From NCBI GenBank assembly GCA_050945795.1, contig JBMNTP010000004.1:1-64000 (forward strand): DNA of 64,000 bases, in the 5' to 3' direction. The translations under genes were made by a program, and so were the position numbers. The notes below the pieces were generated by a model. It was not told the DNA's origin and made no database searches. It was given only the letters and a program-made list of their open reading frames with translations. This DNA comes from JBMNTP01 sp050945795 (GTDB lineage: Bacteria > Bacillota > Clostridia > Christensenellales > MGBC116941). This document shows, piece after piece, positions 7,452-16,969 of the stretch; the first letter of the stretch is position 1; each line of letters opens with the position of its first letter.

Positions 7452-8498
7452 TTATTCCCAGGGATGTATAATTACTTTAAGCGCTCTGCCGCTCCTCGCT
7501 TCTTCAAATGCATCCTCCCAGCGCGTCATGGGATAAACGGAGGAGGTAAAGGACTCAAGCTTTACTTTTCCTCTCTTTATCATGTCAAGACACCGCATCC
7601 AGCTTATATTGTCGGAGCTGAAACTGTAAATGAAGCTTACCGCCTTAAGCACCGCTTTCGCCCACGGCACCGCTACATCTCCGGCGGGCAAACCTATCGC
7701 ACACAGCCTGCCGTTTTTCTTAAGCATATCAAGTCCGTTTACAATAGCTGACGGCGCTCCGGCAAGATCTACAACCACATCCGCGCCTTCTCCGCCGGTA
7801 AGCTCTAATATCTCTTTCGCTGCGTCTGTTCTGCCTGCGTTTATAAACTTCTCGGCACCGAATTTTATAGCCATGGCGGCGCGTTCTTTTTCATCTACAT
7901 CCATGCCGGTGACAAACACCCGCGACGCTCCCGCCGCCAATATCATCTGAATAGATATAAGCGACATAGGCCCGCAGCCGAGCACCACAACAGTTTCGCA
8001 AGGGTTGATTTTAGCGCGCTCTAGTATAGCGTAAGCACATATGCCCATAGGCTCAACAAGCGCCGCCTCATCAAACGATACCTCGTCGGGTATTATATGA
8101 AGCAGCGACTCATGAACTTTTATATAATGCGCAAAAGCGCCCTCGCTAAGGTATCCCGGCGACCTTTTGGACGGGCAAAGATGCCGCCGTCCGGATAGGC
8201 AAAAAGAGCATTTCCCGCACGCGTTAACATGCTGCTCGCCTATGACCCTGTCTCCCGGCTTAAAACGGCTCACCCTCTCGCCCACCTCAGCTATAGAGCC
8301 CGAGTATTCATGCCCCATTATTACAGGCGGGTCGTATATGAAATGATCGTCCTGTATTTTAATATCTGTTCCGCATATTCCGCAGGCTTCCACCCGCACC
8401 AGTACTTCCTCCGGTCCCGGTACCGGCTTTGGCATATCCATAAGACGGACATTGCCGGCGCCCTTGGCGTATTTAACCAACGCTTTTATAATGCACAC
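7452..8498 (-). CDS. Zinc-dependent alcohol/polyol dehydrogenase (MDR family)
   Basis: This medium-chain dehydrogenase of ~348 residues contains the catalytic zinc ligands in CGICGTD and GHEYSG, a structural zinc site with four cysteines in CGKCSFC...C, and the NAD-binding VVVLGCGPMSL. It resembles sorbitol, threonine or sugar-acid dehydrogenases and would oxidise a secondary alcohol. The start is unusual. GTG at 8498 has no usable Shine-Dalgarno, whereas AGGGGG is perfectly spaced before an in-frame ATT at 8492. Starting there gives the common family N-terminus MIKALVKYAKG. It is the second gene of the GntR-led cluster. Confidence 0.86.
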   Translation of the reverse strand: MCIIKALVKYAKGAGNVRLMDMPKPVPGPEEVLVRVEACGICGTDIKIQDDHFIYDPPVIMGHEYSGSIAEVGERVSRFKPGDRVIGEQHVNACGKCSFCLSGRRHLCPSKRSPGYLSEGAFAHYIKVHESLLHIIPDEVSFDEAALVEPMGICAYAILERAKINPCETVVVLGCGPMSLISIQMILAAGASRVFVTGMDVDEKERAAMAIKFGAEKFINAGRTDAAKEILELTGGEGADVVVDLAGAPSAIVNGLDMLKKNGRLCAIGLPAGDVAVPWAKAVLKAVSFIYSFSSDNISWMRCLDMIKRGKVKLESFTSSVYPMTRWEDAFEEARSGRALKVIIHPWE

Positions 8499-8550
8499 CC
8501 CCTAATGCTTATATAGGAAGGGCAATATTGCCCTTCCTTACTATGCCACG

Positions 8551-9297
8551 TCAGCAGCTTTTTACGCTTTGCTCAACGTCATATTCAAAATGTAGTTTTA
8601 TTTTATTTCCCCTAAAAAGAACTATAGAATATTCATAAGCCTTGCCGCTCCTATCGAATATCAAATCCTCCAGCTTTAAAAGCGGAGATTTGGACGGCAG
8701 ATTTAGTAGCTTTTCCTCCTCCTGCGTTGACGCGGTGGATTCCAAAGTTTCTTTGACTTTATCCATTGTAAGCCCGTATTTGTTCTCAAGCAATACGCAA
8801 AGCTGCTCCGATTCGAGCATCTCTCCAGTAAAACCCGGGCAGTAGGCCGCCGGAAGATATGTTCTATGTATGCTTAGAGGAGTTTTCTTTATATACCTGA
8901 GCCGCTCAATATAATAAACCTCATCCCCGCGCGCTATGCCCAGCGTATCCGCTACTTTATCCGGAGCCGGCATGGTGCTAAAATTCGTCAGCTTGGTAGA
9001 CGTTTCATATCCCATCTCCTCAAGCTGCTCTCGTATGCCCATATAAGCAAGCGGCCTTGTGCTTATTTTATTTTCAGCTACAAAAGTGCCTTTGCCCTGC
9101 ACCCTGTAAAGCAGCCCCTCTTTTACAAGCGCGGTGATAACAGATCGCACCGTCATACGGCTAACTCCGTATATCCTGCTCATTTCGTTTTCGGAGGGTA
9201 TCATGCTATCGGGCGGCCATTCGCCCTGCTGTATAGAGGTGCGCAGTAATTCTTCGAGCTGTATATATAAAGGTATGGGGTTGTTGCGCTCAAGCAT
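8551..9297 (-). CDS. GntR-family transcriptional regulator with UTRA domain (HutC type)
   Basis: This 248-residue protein has a winged-helix GntR domain at residues ~8-75, with SENEMSRIYGVSRMTVRSVITALVKEGLLYRVQGKGTFV. A UTRA ligand-binding domain (residues ~90-245) resembles those of HutC, TreR and YvoA, which bind small sugars or acids. The start was set at ATG 9297 after AAAGAGGA; a longer frame lacks a ribosome site. It is the first gene of the catabolic cluster and is the likely sensor of its substrate. It is transcribed from a strong promoter at 9418-9446. Confidence 0.9.
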   Translation of the reverse strand: MLERNNPIPLYIQLEELLRTSIQQGEWPPDSMIPSENEMSRIYGVSRMTVRSVITALVKEGLLYRVQGKGTFVAENKISTRPLAYMGIREQLEEMGYETSTKLTNFSTMPAPDKVADTLGIARGDEVYYIERLRYIKKTPLSIHRTYLPAAYCPGFTGEMLESEQLCVLLENKYGLTMDKVKETLESTASTQEEEKLLNLPSKSPLLKLEDLIFDRSGKAYEYSIVLFRGNKIKLHFEYDVEQSVKSC

Positions 9298-9361
9298 TAT
9301 AAATCCTCTTTTTCTTAATCGATGTGTAAAAACCATATTGCTTCGTATCGTTAGCAAGAAA

Positions 9362-9381
9362 CGCCGGGGCATTTCCCGGCG
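9362..9381 (-). other. Stem-loop in the regulator leader
   Basis: CGCCGGG and CCCGGCG form a compact 7-bp hairpin with a 6-nt loop in the untranslated leader of the GntR gene, between its promoter and ribosome site. No T-tract follows, so it is not an obvious terminator. It might stabilise the mRNA or be an operator. Confidence 0.4.
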
Positions 9382-9417
9382 GCATCTGCTTTGCCGTTTT
9401 AATCCGGCCTTATAAAT

Positions 9418-9446
9418 ATATTAATACTCCCGTTAAAGGCTGTCAA
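9418..9446 (-). promoter_or_regulatory. Sigma-A promoter of the GntR-led cluster
   Basis: Minus-strand TTGACA (9441-9446, perfect) and TAATAT (9418-9423) with exactly 17 bp between them. It starts transcription about 115 bp upstream of the GntR start codon. Confidence 0.8.
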
Positions 9447-9455
9447 ACCTTTGTT

Positions 9456-9487
9456 GGCCGTATATGCCCAAACAGGCATATACGGCC
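9456..9487 (-). terminator. Hairpin after the transaldolase-family gene
   Basis: A perfect 13-bp inverted repeat, GGCCGTATATGCC / GGCATATACGGCC, with a 6-nt loop lies between the stop of the transaldolase gene and the GntR promoter. The following T-tract is poor, so termination may be incomplete. Confidence 0.6.
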
Positions 9488-9519
9488 ACAAATACGTTTT
9501 TATCTGTTAAATTTAATTT

Positions 9520-10836
9520 TTAGCTCATGCCCTGTGCCGCGTTCATAAACCGCCTCTGGTACGATACAACCTGGTTGGTCGATGTAAACCTGGCGAGGTA
9601 ATTAGGCTCGGCTGTTATAACAACCTTGTCGTTCATGCCCTGGAATTCCGGCTCTGTGAGCAGCTTATCAATGTCAGGATAGTTGTAGTCGCCCTCCATG
9701 CTGCATATTATAAGCCTGGTATCTTCCATGTTGCAGTTGCGCATAACGCGCAGATTATGCCTTATGCCGTCGAGTCCGTCGAAACCTTCTTTGTTATCGA
9801 GCTGACGGTATTTTACTATATCCCTGCCCTTTTTAAGCACGTCGATAAGATCCATATCAGCGTTTGACGGGGCAAGATAGTCGTTTGCCAACATGAAGTC
9901 GCGCATTGCCTTTATGTGCGAGGAATCATGCGTAGCATCGTAGAAGCCTATCAGCTGATTCATAGCCTCTGTCTGCTTGCCGCGATGGCGTATAAAGCTG
10001 TTTATGAAATACGGGCGGGCCTGCAGCGCCATCTGCGTCTGGTAAGGCTCAAACATAAGAGTGAAGTTCACCCTGTATCCGTTCTCATGCATCATAAGCG
10101 CCAGGTTATGGCCTCTTAGCGCGTCCTCTGTTGTCGGCGCGTCAAACTGCGCGGACAGCCTCTTGTCACCTTGCAGCAGTTCATTTACGTTTTTAGCGTT
10201 AACCGAGCCAGTGTGCGGCACTTTTATAACTACTCTGTACTTTGAGAATATCTCACGGAATTTCGCCGCCTCTTCAAGCAGCGCCGACATCGATTCCTCA
10301 AACGGGTTGTTCAGCTCAACGCTGACATCGCAGCCGGGTCCGAGTATTCTTGCCAGTTCAATCATAACCTCGTCGCGGGTCTTATACTTGCCGCCTACGT
10401 TGGCTTTAGGGTTGTTTATAAAAAGGTCGTATATTATTCCGGGGTTGCAGGTAAGGTTGGCTATAAGATTTTTGATAGGCGCAACCTCATACGGATTAGC
10501 GCTGTCCGCCGAGAAAAGAAGATTCGTCGGCCGCTTTATGCCGTTTTTGTCATAGGATATATCACGAACGAGATCTACCCTTAAAACGCCGCCCGCCTCT
10601 ACCACCATTTCGGGGCGGAAACCTGCGGGAGTTTCGCCTTCAGGCGTTTTAAAAGTATCTATTACATCACGGAACCTTTCCGTAACTCCGACATACTTTA
10701 TAACGCCGTTCAAGCTTAGAAAGTCGGATAGTTCAACCGGGAAATCCAAAGTCCTGTTCACAAAAGCTTCTTCGCCGCGCACATATTCCGCCGCGCCCGG
10801 CCCCACCAATGAACGTATATTGGTTTTTACAGCCAT
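9520..10836 (-). CDS. Transaldolase-family protein, long form
   Basis: This 438-residue protein carries the transaldolase/fructose-6-phosphate aldolase barrel pattern. It has TCNPGIIYDLF (usually TTNPS), VSVELNNPFEESMSALLEEA, the Schiff-base lysine in VVIKVPHTG, and VNFTLMFEPYQTQMALQARPYFINSFI. It is twice the length of FSA/TalC proteins (~220) and longer than classical transaldolase, with N- and C-terminal extensions of unknown role. The start was set at ATG 10836, 8 bp after GGAGGG; the ATG two codons earlier is too close to that site. It lies upstream of the sugar-acid cluster in the same orientation, separated by a hairpin. It probably joins carbohydrate interconversion with that pathway. 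Confidence 0.75.
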   Translation of the reverse strand: MAVKTNIRSLVGPGAAEYVRGEEAFVNRTLDFPVELSDFLSLNGVIKYVGVTERFRDVIDTFKTPEGETPAGFRPEMVVEAGGVLRVDLVRDISYDKNGIKRPTNLLFSADSANPYEVAPIKNLIANLTCNPGIIYDLFINNPKANVGGKYKTRDEVMIELARILGPGCDVSVELNNPFEESMSALLEEAAKFREIFSKYRVVIKVPHTGSVNAKNVNELLQGDKRLSAQFDAPTTEDALRGHNLALMMHENGYRVNFTLMFEPYQTQMALQARPYFINSFIRHRGKQTEAMNQLIGFYDATHDSSHIKAMRDFMLANDYLAPSNADMDLIDVLKKGRDIVKYRQLDNKEGFDGLDGIRHNLRVMRNCNMEDTRLIICSMEGDYNYPDIDKLLTEPEFQGMNDKVVITAEPNYLARFTSTNQVVSYQRRFMNAAQGMS

Positions 10837-10868
10837 TTTCATAACCCTCCATTTTCTGGTTTAAAATT

Positions 10869-10916
10869 CATACTTACTTGTATATACATCTTAGCACATG
10901 GCGCAACGCCCGTCAA
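10869..10916 (-). promoter_or_regulatory. Promoter and candidate operator of the transaldolase gene
   Basis: TTGACG (10911-10916) and TAAGAT (10888-10893) with a 17-bp spacer on the minus strand. Just downstream, the inverted repeat ATAC-N6-GTAT (10870-10883) inside ATACTTACTTGTATATAC is a candidate operator for a HutC-type GntR regulator such as the one encoded at 8551-9297. Confidence 0.65.
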
Positions 10917-10953
10917 CATAATTTTCCTTAAATTTTTGTTATTTACGCCGCCG

Positions 10954-13791
10954 TTAAAACCGGTGTCCCGCCAGCGCTTTTTTAAGATATACGCCGGTAT
11001 AACTGTCCTCGCACTGCGCCACCTGCTCCGGCGTACCTGTGGCTACAACGCTGCCGCCCATATCGCCGCCTTCCGGCCCAAGGTCTATAATATAATCGGA
11101 CGTCTTTATTACATCGAGATTATGCTCTATTACAATTATGCTGTTGCCGCCTTCGGCCAGGCGCTGGAGTATCAATATCAGCCGTCGCACATCGTCTGGA
11201 TGCAGGCCGGTTGTCGGCTCGTCCAATATATACATAGTACGGCCGGTGCTTTTGCGGCTAAGCTCGGTAGCCAGTTTTACCCGCTGCGCCTCGCCGCCCG
11301 ACAGCGTTGTAGACGCCTGCCCAAGCTTTACATATCCCAGCCCCACATCTACCAGCGTCCTTAGTTTTTTCTCTATAGACGGCAGGTTTTTAAAGAATTC
11401 CGCCGCCGTGTCAATAGTCATATCCAGCACATCGAATATGTTTTTGCCTTTGTATCGCACTTCCAGCGTTTCCCTGTTATACCGCTTACCGCCGCATACT
11501 TCACAAGGCACATAAACATCGGGCAGAAAATGCATCTCTATTTTTATTATGCCGTCTCCGGTGCACGCCTCGCACCTCCCGACCTTTACGTTAAAGCTGA
11601 ATCTGCCGTTTTTATATCCCCTCGCCCTAGCGTCAGGAGTGCCGGCGAAAACCGCCCTTATAAGGTCGAATACGCCGGTATATGTAGCGGGGTTTGAGCG
11701 CGGCGTTCTGCCTATCGGCGACTGGTCTATCAGTATAACCTTATCAAGATGCTCAAGGCCGGTTATAGACTTGGCCTTGCCGGGGCTGGTTCTCGCCCTA
11801 TTTAAATCCCGCGCCAGTACTTTATAAAGTATCTGGTTTACCAGGCTGCTTTTTCCGCTGCCGGATACGCCTGTAACGCAGGTTATAACGCCGAGCGGGA
11901 AGGCAACGTCTATGCCCTTTAAGTTGTTTTCCGCCGCCCCCACAACTTTAAGCCACTTTCCGTTGGGCTGCCGCCGCTCTGACGGCACCTCTACATTTTT
12001 CTCGCCGCTTAGATACTGCCCCGTAAGCGATTCGGGGTTTTTCATTATCTCCTCAACTGTTCCCTGCGCAACAATCCTGCCTCCCCTTTCACCGGCTAAA
12101 GGCCCTATGTCAAGCACATGGTCGGCGCTCATTATAGTCTCCTCGTCATGCTCTACTACAATAAGCGTATTTCCTATATCCCTAAGGTTTTTTAGCGTTT
12201 TTATAAGCTTTGCGTTGTCGCGCTGATGCAATCCTATGCTCGGCTCATCCAATATATATAGAACGCCTACAAGCCCGGTTCCTATCTGTGTAGCCAGTCT
12301 TATTCTCTGCGCCTCGCCGCCCGAGAGGGTGGAAGCGTTTCTTGCCAGAGTTAAATATCCAAGACCCACATCGAGAAGAAACCCCAGTCTTGAATCAATC
12401 TCCTTTATTATGCGCTCGGCTATCATAGCGTCCTTTTGACCGAGTTTTAAAGAAGTTAAAAAGCTTCGGCTTTCCAGCACCGGCAGCTCGCACACTTCGG
12501 TTATATTCATGCCGCCAACGGTAACGCCCAGCACCTCCGGCTTTAACCTTTTACCGCGGCATGACGGGCATTCAACATTTTTCATATATCCGGACAGCTC
12601 TTCTTTCATAGCGTCCGATTGCGTTTCACGAAACCTTCTTTCAAGGTTTGTCGCGACGCCTTCAAAATGCGTGTCGAAAAAGCCGCTGCCGTAATCACGT
12701 GAGTACTCAACGCGGATTTTATCTCTCCCCGAACCGTATAGCAATATGTTTATAACGCTCTCAGGTAGCTCCTCGACAGGCACGTCGAGTGAAAAGCCGT
12801 AATGCTCAGACAACGCCTTAAGATACATGCCGGCCATGCTGCCCTTTTCGGCTGTATTCCAGCCGCTTATATGTATCGCGCCTTTATTAAGCGATTTCTT
12901 TTTATCCGGTATAATGCAAGCGGCGTCAATTTTTAGCATAGTGCCTATGCCCGAGCATTCGGGACACGCGCCAAACGGACTATTGAAAGAAAACATGCGC
13001 GGGCTAAGCTCTTCCATGCTTATACCGCAGTCGGCGCAGGCGTAGCTCTGGCTAAACAGCCTTTCCTCTCCGGTATCAGCGTTTTGCACCAACACCAGCC
13101 CGTCGGCGTTTTCGAGCGCCGTCTCAACGCTGTCGTATATGCGCTGACGCGCCTCCGGCTTTACAACTATCCTATCTACTACTATCTCAATAGAGTGCTT
13201 CTTAGTCTTTTTCATTTCGACGGGCGTTCCCGCCTCTATCATTTCGCCATCGAGCCGCACCCTTACAAAGCCCTTTTTGGCTATATCCTCCAGCAGCTTT
13301 TGAAACTCGCCTTTGCGCCCCCTTACAACCGGCGCCATTATAATACACCTTGTCCCCTCGCCCATAGCGGCTATGGCGTCGGCAATCTGATCAACCGCCT
13401 GCTGCTCAATAAGCTCTCCGCATTTTGGACAGTGCGGCAAACCTATGCGCGCGTACAAAAGGCGCAGATAGTCGTAAATCTCTGTAACCGTGCCTACCGT
13501 TGAGCGGGGGTTATGACTGGTCGTCTTTTGATCGATTGATATAGATGGCGAAAGCCCTTCTATATAATCGATATCCGGCTTGTCCATCTGTCCTAAAAAC
13601 TGCCGCGCGTATGACGACAGCGACTCAACATACCTGCGCCGCCCTTCGGCGTATATGGTATCGAAGGCGAGCGATGACTTGCCGCTTCCGCTGATGCCTG
13701 TGAAAACTATGAGTTTATCGCGCGGCAGCTCAACGTCAATGCTTTGGAGGTTGTTCTCCCTCGCTCCCTTTATAAATATACTGTTTTTCAA
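10954..13791 (-). CDS. uvrA: Excinuclease ABC subunit A
   Basis: UvrA is the damage-sensing ATPase of nucleotide excision repair. The 945-residue length is normal. Two ABC ATPase modules are visible, with P-loops [14 protein letters not shown] and [13 protein letters not shown], signatures LSGGEAQRI and LSGGEAQRV, and the Walker B sequences DEPSIGLH and DEPTTGLH. Zinc-finger cysteine pairs occur in CPECSG/CPSCRG and [16 protein letters not shown]. It begins at a TTG codon with GGGGAGA upstream. It follows uvrB by 53 bp as the last gene of an SOS-type operon (Dabb-uvrB-uvrA). Confidence 0.98.
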   Translation of the reverse strand: MKNSIFIKGARENNLQSIDVELPRDKLIVFTGISGSGKSSLAFDTIYAEGRRRYVESLSSYARQFLGQMDKPDIDYIEGLSPSISIDQKTTSHNPRSTVGTVTEIYDYLRLLYARIGLPHCPKCGELIEQQAVDQIADAIAAMGEGTRCIIMAPVVRGRKGEFQKLLEDIAKKGFVRVRLDGEMIEAGTPVEMKKTKKHSIEIVVDRIVVKPEARQRIYDSVETALENADGLVLVQNADTGEERLFSQSYACADCGISMEELSPRMFSFNSPFGACPECSGIGTMLKIDAACIIPDKKKSLNKGAIHISGWNTAEKGSMAGMYLKALSEHYGFSLDVPVEELPESVINILLYGSGRDKIRVEYSRDYGSGFFDTHFEGVATNLERRFRETQSDAMKEELSGYMKNVECPSCRGKRLKPEVLGVTVGGMNITEVCELPVLESRSFLTSLKLGQKDAMIAERIIKEIDSRLGFLLDVGLGYLTLARNASTLSGGEAQRIRLATQIGTGLVGVLYILDEPSIGLHQRDNAKLIKTLKNLRDIGNTLIVVEHDEETIMSADHVLDIGPLAGERGGRIVAQGTVEEIMKNPESLTGQYLSGEKNVEVPSERRQPNGKWLKVVGAAENNLKGIDVAFPLGVITCVTGVSGSGKSSLVNQILYKVLARDLNRARTSPGKAKSITGLEHLDKVILIDQSPIGRTPRSNPATYTGVFDLIRAVFAGTPDARARGYKNGRFSFNVKVGRCEACTGDGIIKIEMHFLPDVYVPCEVCGGKRYNRETLEVRYKGKNIFDVLDMTIDTAAEFFKNLPSIEKKLRTLVDVGLGYVKLGQASTTLSGGEAQRVKLATELSRKSTGRTMYILDEPTTGLHPDDVRRLILILQRLAEGGNSIIVIEHNLDVIKTSDYIIDLGPEGGDMGGSVVATGTPEQVAQCEDSYTGVYLKKALAGHRF

Positions 13792-13844
13792 AAAAATCTC
13801 CCCATTATACTGTAAACGCTCTCGCCTGCCGACGGCAAATGGCG

Positions 13845-15845
13845 CTATCGTTTAAATCTTCTCTTTTTGCCGGCAAAACCGCGAGTACCCTTTTTGTCCG
13901 GCTTTTTGCCCTGCAAAGTAAAAAGCGTATCACGCAGCTTTGCCGCCGTTTCAAAATCCAGCTCCAAAGCCGCCTGACGCATCTGCGCTTCTATTATCTG
14001 CATCTTTTTGCCCAGCTCCTCCGGCGGCAGCGTTTCGCCCTCCGGCCTTCTGGTTATTTCAATAAGCCCACGCACAGCCTTCTCGACCGAACGCGGCGTT
14101 ATGTTATTTTCCTTGTTATACAGCATCTGTTTTTCGCGGCGGCGCTCCGTCTCGCCCATCGCCCTTGCCATGCTGTCGGTGATGTTATCGGCATACATAA
14201 TAACGCGCCCTTCGACGTTTCTCGCCGCCCTGCCCACCGTCTGTATAAGCGAAGTCTCGCTCCTGAGAAAACCTTCCTTATCGGCGTCAAGTATGGCTAC
14301 AAGAGCCACCTCCGGCAGGTCAAGCCCTTCTCTTAGAAGGTTTATGCCGACCAACACATCAAACTCCCCTGTCCTTAAATCCCGCACTATTTCCATGCGC
14401 TCTATAGTCTCAATATCGCTGTGCATATACCTAACGCGTATGTCGGCGGCGGCAAGATAGTCGGTAAGGTTTTCCGCCATCTTTTTTGTAAGCGTTGTTA
14501 CAAGCACACGCCAACCCTTTTCCGTAACATCGCGTATCTCCGCCATAAGGTCGTCAACCTGCCCCTTAGCCGGCTTTACAGTTATTATGGGGTCTACCAG
14601 CCCCGTCGGCCTTATTATCTGCTCCGCGAAAACGTCGGCGCGCTCCTTCTCATACTTTGCCGGCGTTGCGCTTACATAGAGTATCTGGTTTGCCCTTTCA
14701 TTAAACTCATCAAACTTTAGCGGGCGGTTGTCGTATGCCGAGGGCAGCCTAAAGCCGTATTGCACTAACGAGTCTTTCCTTGAGTAATCGCCGGCGTACA
14801 TGGCGCGTATCTGCGGCAGCGTTACATGCGACTCATCAATCATTATAAGGAAATCTTCGGGGAAATAATCAAGCAGAGTGTACGGCGGCTCGCCCGGCTT
14901 TCTGCCGTCGAAATATCGGCTGTAATTCTCAACGCCGGGGCAATACCCCATCTCCTGCATCATTTCCATATCATACCTTGTGCGCTGCTCTATGCGTTGC
15001 GCCTCAAGGAGCTGACCGGCATCAGTAAATTTTTTAACGGCTATTTCAAGATCCCTCTCTATATCCGCCATAGCCGCCTGTATCTTTTCCTTGGAGGCGG
15101 CATAGTGCGTGGCGGGGAAAACGGCAATATGGTCAAGCTGCGCCTCCGCCTCACCGGTAACTACATTTATTTCGCTTATGCTCTCAATCTCATCTCCGAA
15201 AAAGTCTACTCTTACCGCCTTTTCACTGGTACTGGCGGGGAAAATATCTATAACGTCCCCCCGCACCCTAAACGTGCCGCGCACAAAATCTATATCGCTG
15301 CGCTCATACTGTATATCTACAAGCTGCCGCAGCACCTCGTCTCTATCTCTTTCCATGCCCGGCCGCAGCGAAACAGACAAATCAAGATATTCTTTCGGAT
15401 CTCCCAGCGCGTATATACAGCTTACGCTAGCTACTATTATAACATCCCGCCTCTCTTGCAGGGCGGAAGTTGCGCTATGCCTTAATTTGTCAATCTCATC
15501 GTTTATAGTCGCTGTTTTTTCTATATAAATATCCGCCGAGGGAATATAAGCCTCGGGCTGATAGTAATCATAGTAGCTTACAAAAAACTCAACGGCGCTG
15601 TCCGGAAAGAACTCCTTAAACTCGCTGCACAGCTGCGCCGCCAGCGTTTTATTGTGCGCTATAACAAGCGTCGGCTTTTGCACCCTTTCAATGACATTTG
15701 CCATTGTAAATGTTTTGCCGCTGCCTGTAACGCCTATAAGCACCTGATCCCTGTTGCCCTCAATTATGGAAGCCGCAAGCTTATCAATAGCCTGCGGCTG
15801 GTCGCCCTGAGGCCGGTAATCTGATTTTACCTTGAACCTGCCCAT
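13845..15845 (-). CDS. uvrB: Excinuclease ABC subunit B
   Basis: UvrB verifies damage handed over by UvrA and recruits UvrC. The 666-residue protein has the helicase P-loop [13 protein letters not shown] and the beta-hairpin region [29 protein letters not shown] is motif II and QTVGRAARN is motif VI. A C-terminal UVR domain (residues ~625-655) binds UvrC. The start ATG is preceded by GGAAGGG. It lies 27 bp after the Dabb gene and 53 bp before uvrA, consistent with one SOS-controlled transcript from the promoter at 16259-16287. Confidence 0.98.
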   Translation of the reverse strand: MGRFKVKSDYRPQGDQPQAIDKLAASIIEGNRDQVLIGVTGSGKTFTMANVIERVQKPTLVIAHNKTLAAQLCSEFKEFFPDSAVEFFVSYYDYYQPEAYIPSADIYIEKTATINDEIDKLRHSATSALQERRDVIIVASVSCIYALGDPKEYLDLSVSLRPGMERDRDEVLRQLVDIQYERSDIDFVRGTFRVRGDVIDIFPASTSEKAVRVDFFGDEIESISEINVVTGEAEAQLDHIAVFPATHYAASKEKIQAAMADIERDLEIAVKKFTDAGQLLEAQRIEQRTRYDMEMMQEMGYCPGVENYSRYFDGRKPGEPPYTLLDYFPEDFLIMIDESHVTLPQIRAMYAGDYSRKDSLVQYGFRLPSAYDNRPLKFDEFNERANQILYVSATPAKYEKERADVFAEQIIRPTGLVDPIITVKPAKGQVDDLMAEIRDVTEKGWRVLVTTLTKKMAENLTDYLAAADIRVRYMHSDIETIERMEIVRDLRTGEFDVLVGINLLREGLDLPEVALVAILDADKEGFLRSETSLIQTVGRAARNVEGRVIMYADNITDSMARAMGETERRREKQMLYNKENNITPRSVEKAVRGLIEITRRPEGETLPPEELGKKMQIIEAQMRQAALELDFETAAKLRDTLFTLQGKKPDKKGTRGFAGKKRRFKR

Positions 15846-15872
15846 ATATTCCCTTCCGTATTCTACCGTATT

Positions 15873-16163
15873 CTAGAATTCGTAATCCACCGATGCCACC
15901 GCTTCGCGTATGGGAGCGAGCATTTCCTTAACCTTCTGGTGCTCGGGATGCACATCATACTCATTAAGCGCCTCAAGGCTATCATAAGTTGCCACAAGAG
16001 CCAAATCAAACGAGCGCTCTGTTTTAAGTACGTCCCTGCCTACCTCCATAGAGCGTATAACGCTTATCTTGTCCTTAAGGGCGGCAATATTCGCAGCTGC
16101 GTTGTCAATCTGTTCGTCTGTAACTCCCTCTTTAAACCTGAAAAAAACAATGTGCTTAATCAT
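15873..16163 (-). CDS. Dabb (stress-responsive A/B barrel) family protein
   Basis: A 96-residue dimeric alpha-beta barrel protein of the Dabb family. It starts MIKHIVFFRFKEGVTDEQ and has the conserved ending HPEHQKVKEMLAPIREAVASVDYEF. Family members are small dimers with varied or unknown catalytic roles. It is the first gene after the LexA-controlled promoter and lies 27 bp upstream of uvrB, so it is predicted to be DNA-damage induced. A direct part in repair is not established. Confidence 0.88.
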   Translation of the reverse strand: MIKHIVFFRFKEGVTDEQIDNAAANIAALKDKISVIRSMEVGRDVLKTERSFDLALVATYDSLEALNEYDVHPEHQKVKEMLAPIREAVASVDYEF

Positions 16164-16258
16164 ATGCCCGTCTCCTTTTTCCTTTATTATTATATTTGAT
16201 TCAATTTTACCAAAGCTCTATATTTTTAGCAACAAACCGCCCCCCGCATATGCGCATA

Positions 16259-16287
16259 ATTATATCGAACATTTGTTCTTTGGTCAA
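16259..16287 (-). promoter_or_regulatory. SOS promoter of Dabb-uvrB-uvrA with LexA box
   Basis: On the minus strand TTGACC (16282-16287) and a perfect TATAAT (16259-16264) are 17 bp apart. The spacer contains a LexA (DinR) box: on the plus strand CGAACATTTGTTCT at 16266-16279 matches the Gram-positive consensus CGAAC-N4-GTTCG at nine of ten fixed positions. LexA bound here would block RNA polymerase directly. Confidence 0.85.
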
Positions 16288-16390
16288 TGTTTATTGCCGC
16301 TGGATTTTATACCCGCGCAATGGTATAATTTTTCAAGCGCGTATAGGTCGGGGAAATCCCTCGCAACGCGTAGTCTTGGGAGGTGATAGA

Positions 16391-16945
16391 ATGTCCGATA
16401 ATATTTTGGAAATCGCGCGCAGAGTCAAAGAGCTTCGTGAAATCTGCGAGGTTAGCGCAGAAGAGTTGGCCAAAGAAGTGGACCTAAGCGTCTCGGAGTA
16501 TCTTGAGTATGAAGAAGGCAAGCACGATCTTCCTATCGGCTTTTTGTGCAAGGTAGCGGACAAGCTAGGAGTAAACGTTATAGAGCTTTTAACAGGTAGC
16601 GTTCCCCGACTTTCCGTTTATGCTGTAACAAGGCAGTCGCGCGGGCCGTTGGTTGAGAGAAATCCGGAATACAGATACCAAAGCCTTGTACATTCCTTTG
16701 CCGGCAAAAAAATCGAACCTTTCCTTGTAACCGTAAGCGAGGGCAAGCCGGGAGCTACAATACCGCTTAACTCGCATACCGGTCATGAGTTTGATTATGT
16801 CGTTGAAGGAACGCTTAAATTTATAATAGACGACAAAGAGGTTATCCTCGAGAAGAACGACTGCATATACCTTGATTCCTCGCATCCTCACGGCATGACC
16901 GCCATAGGCGGCGACGCCAAGTTTATAGCAGTAGTTCTCGACTAA
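16391..16945 (+). CDS. XRE-family regulator with C-terminal cupin domain (module 1)
   Basis: This 184-residue protein has an N-terminal helix-turn-helix (residues ~8-65, with VSAEELAKEVDLSVSEYLEYEEGKH) and a C-terminal cupin barrel (residues ~110-183, with HTGHEFDYVVEGTLKF and DSSHPHG). Such XRE-cupin proteins sense a small metabolite and regulate the adjacent gene. The start is ATG 16391 with GGGAGGTG upstream. It sits 24 bp before an acyl-CoA synthetase gene. A paralogous pair lies at 32279-34517 on the other strand with the same order and very similar architecture. A TATAAT at 16323-16328 may be its -10. Confidence 0.9.
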   Translation: MSDNILEIARRVKELREICEVSAEELAKEVDLSVSEYLEYEEGKHDLPIGFLCKVADKLGVNVIELLTGSVPRLSVYAVTRQSRGPLVERNPEYRYQSLVHSFAGKKIEPFLVTVSEGKPGATIPLNSHTGHEFDYVVEGTLKFIIDDKEVILEKNDCIYLDSSHPHGMTAIGGDAKFIAVVLD

Positions 16946-16969
16946 AAAACGCTTAGAAAGAGGCCACCC

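Noticed and set aside
11549..15528. Many long plus-strand open frames opposite uvrA and uvrB
   Set aside because: They are antisense shadows caused by codon bias of the strongly conserved uvr genes; none has a ribosome site or recognisable domain.
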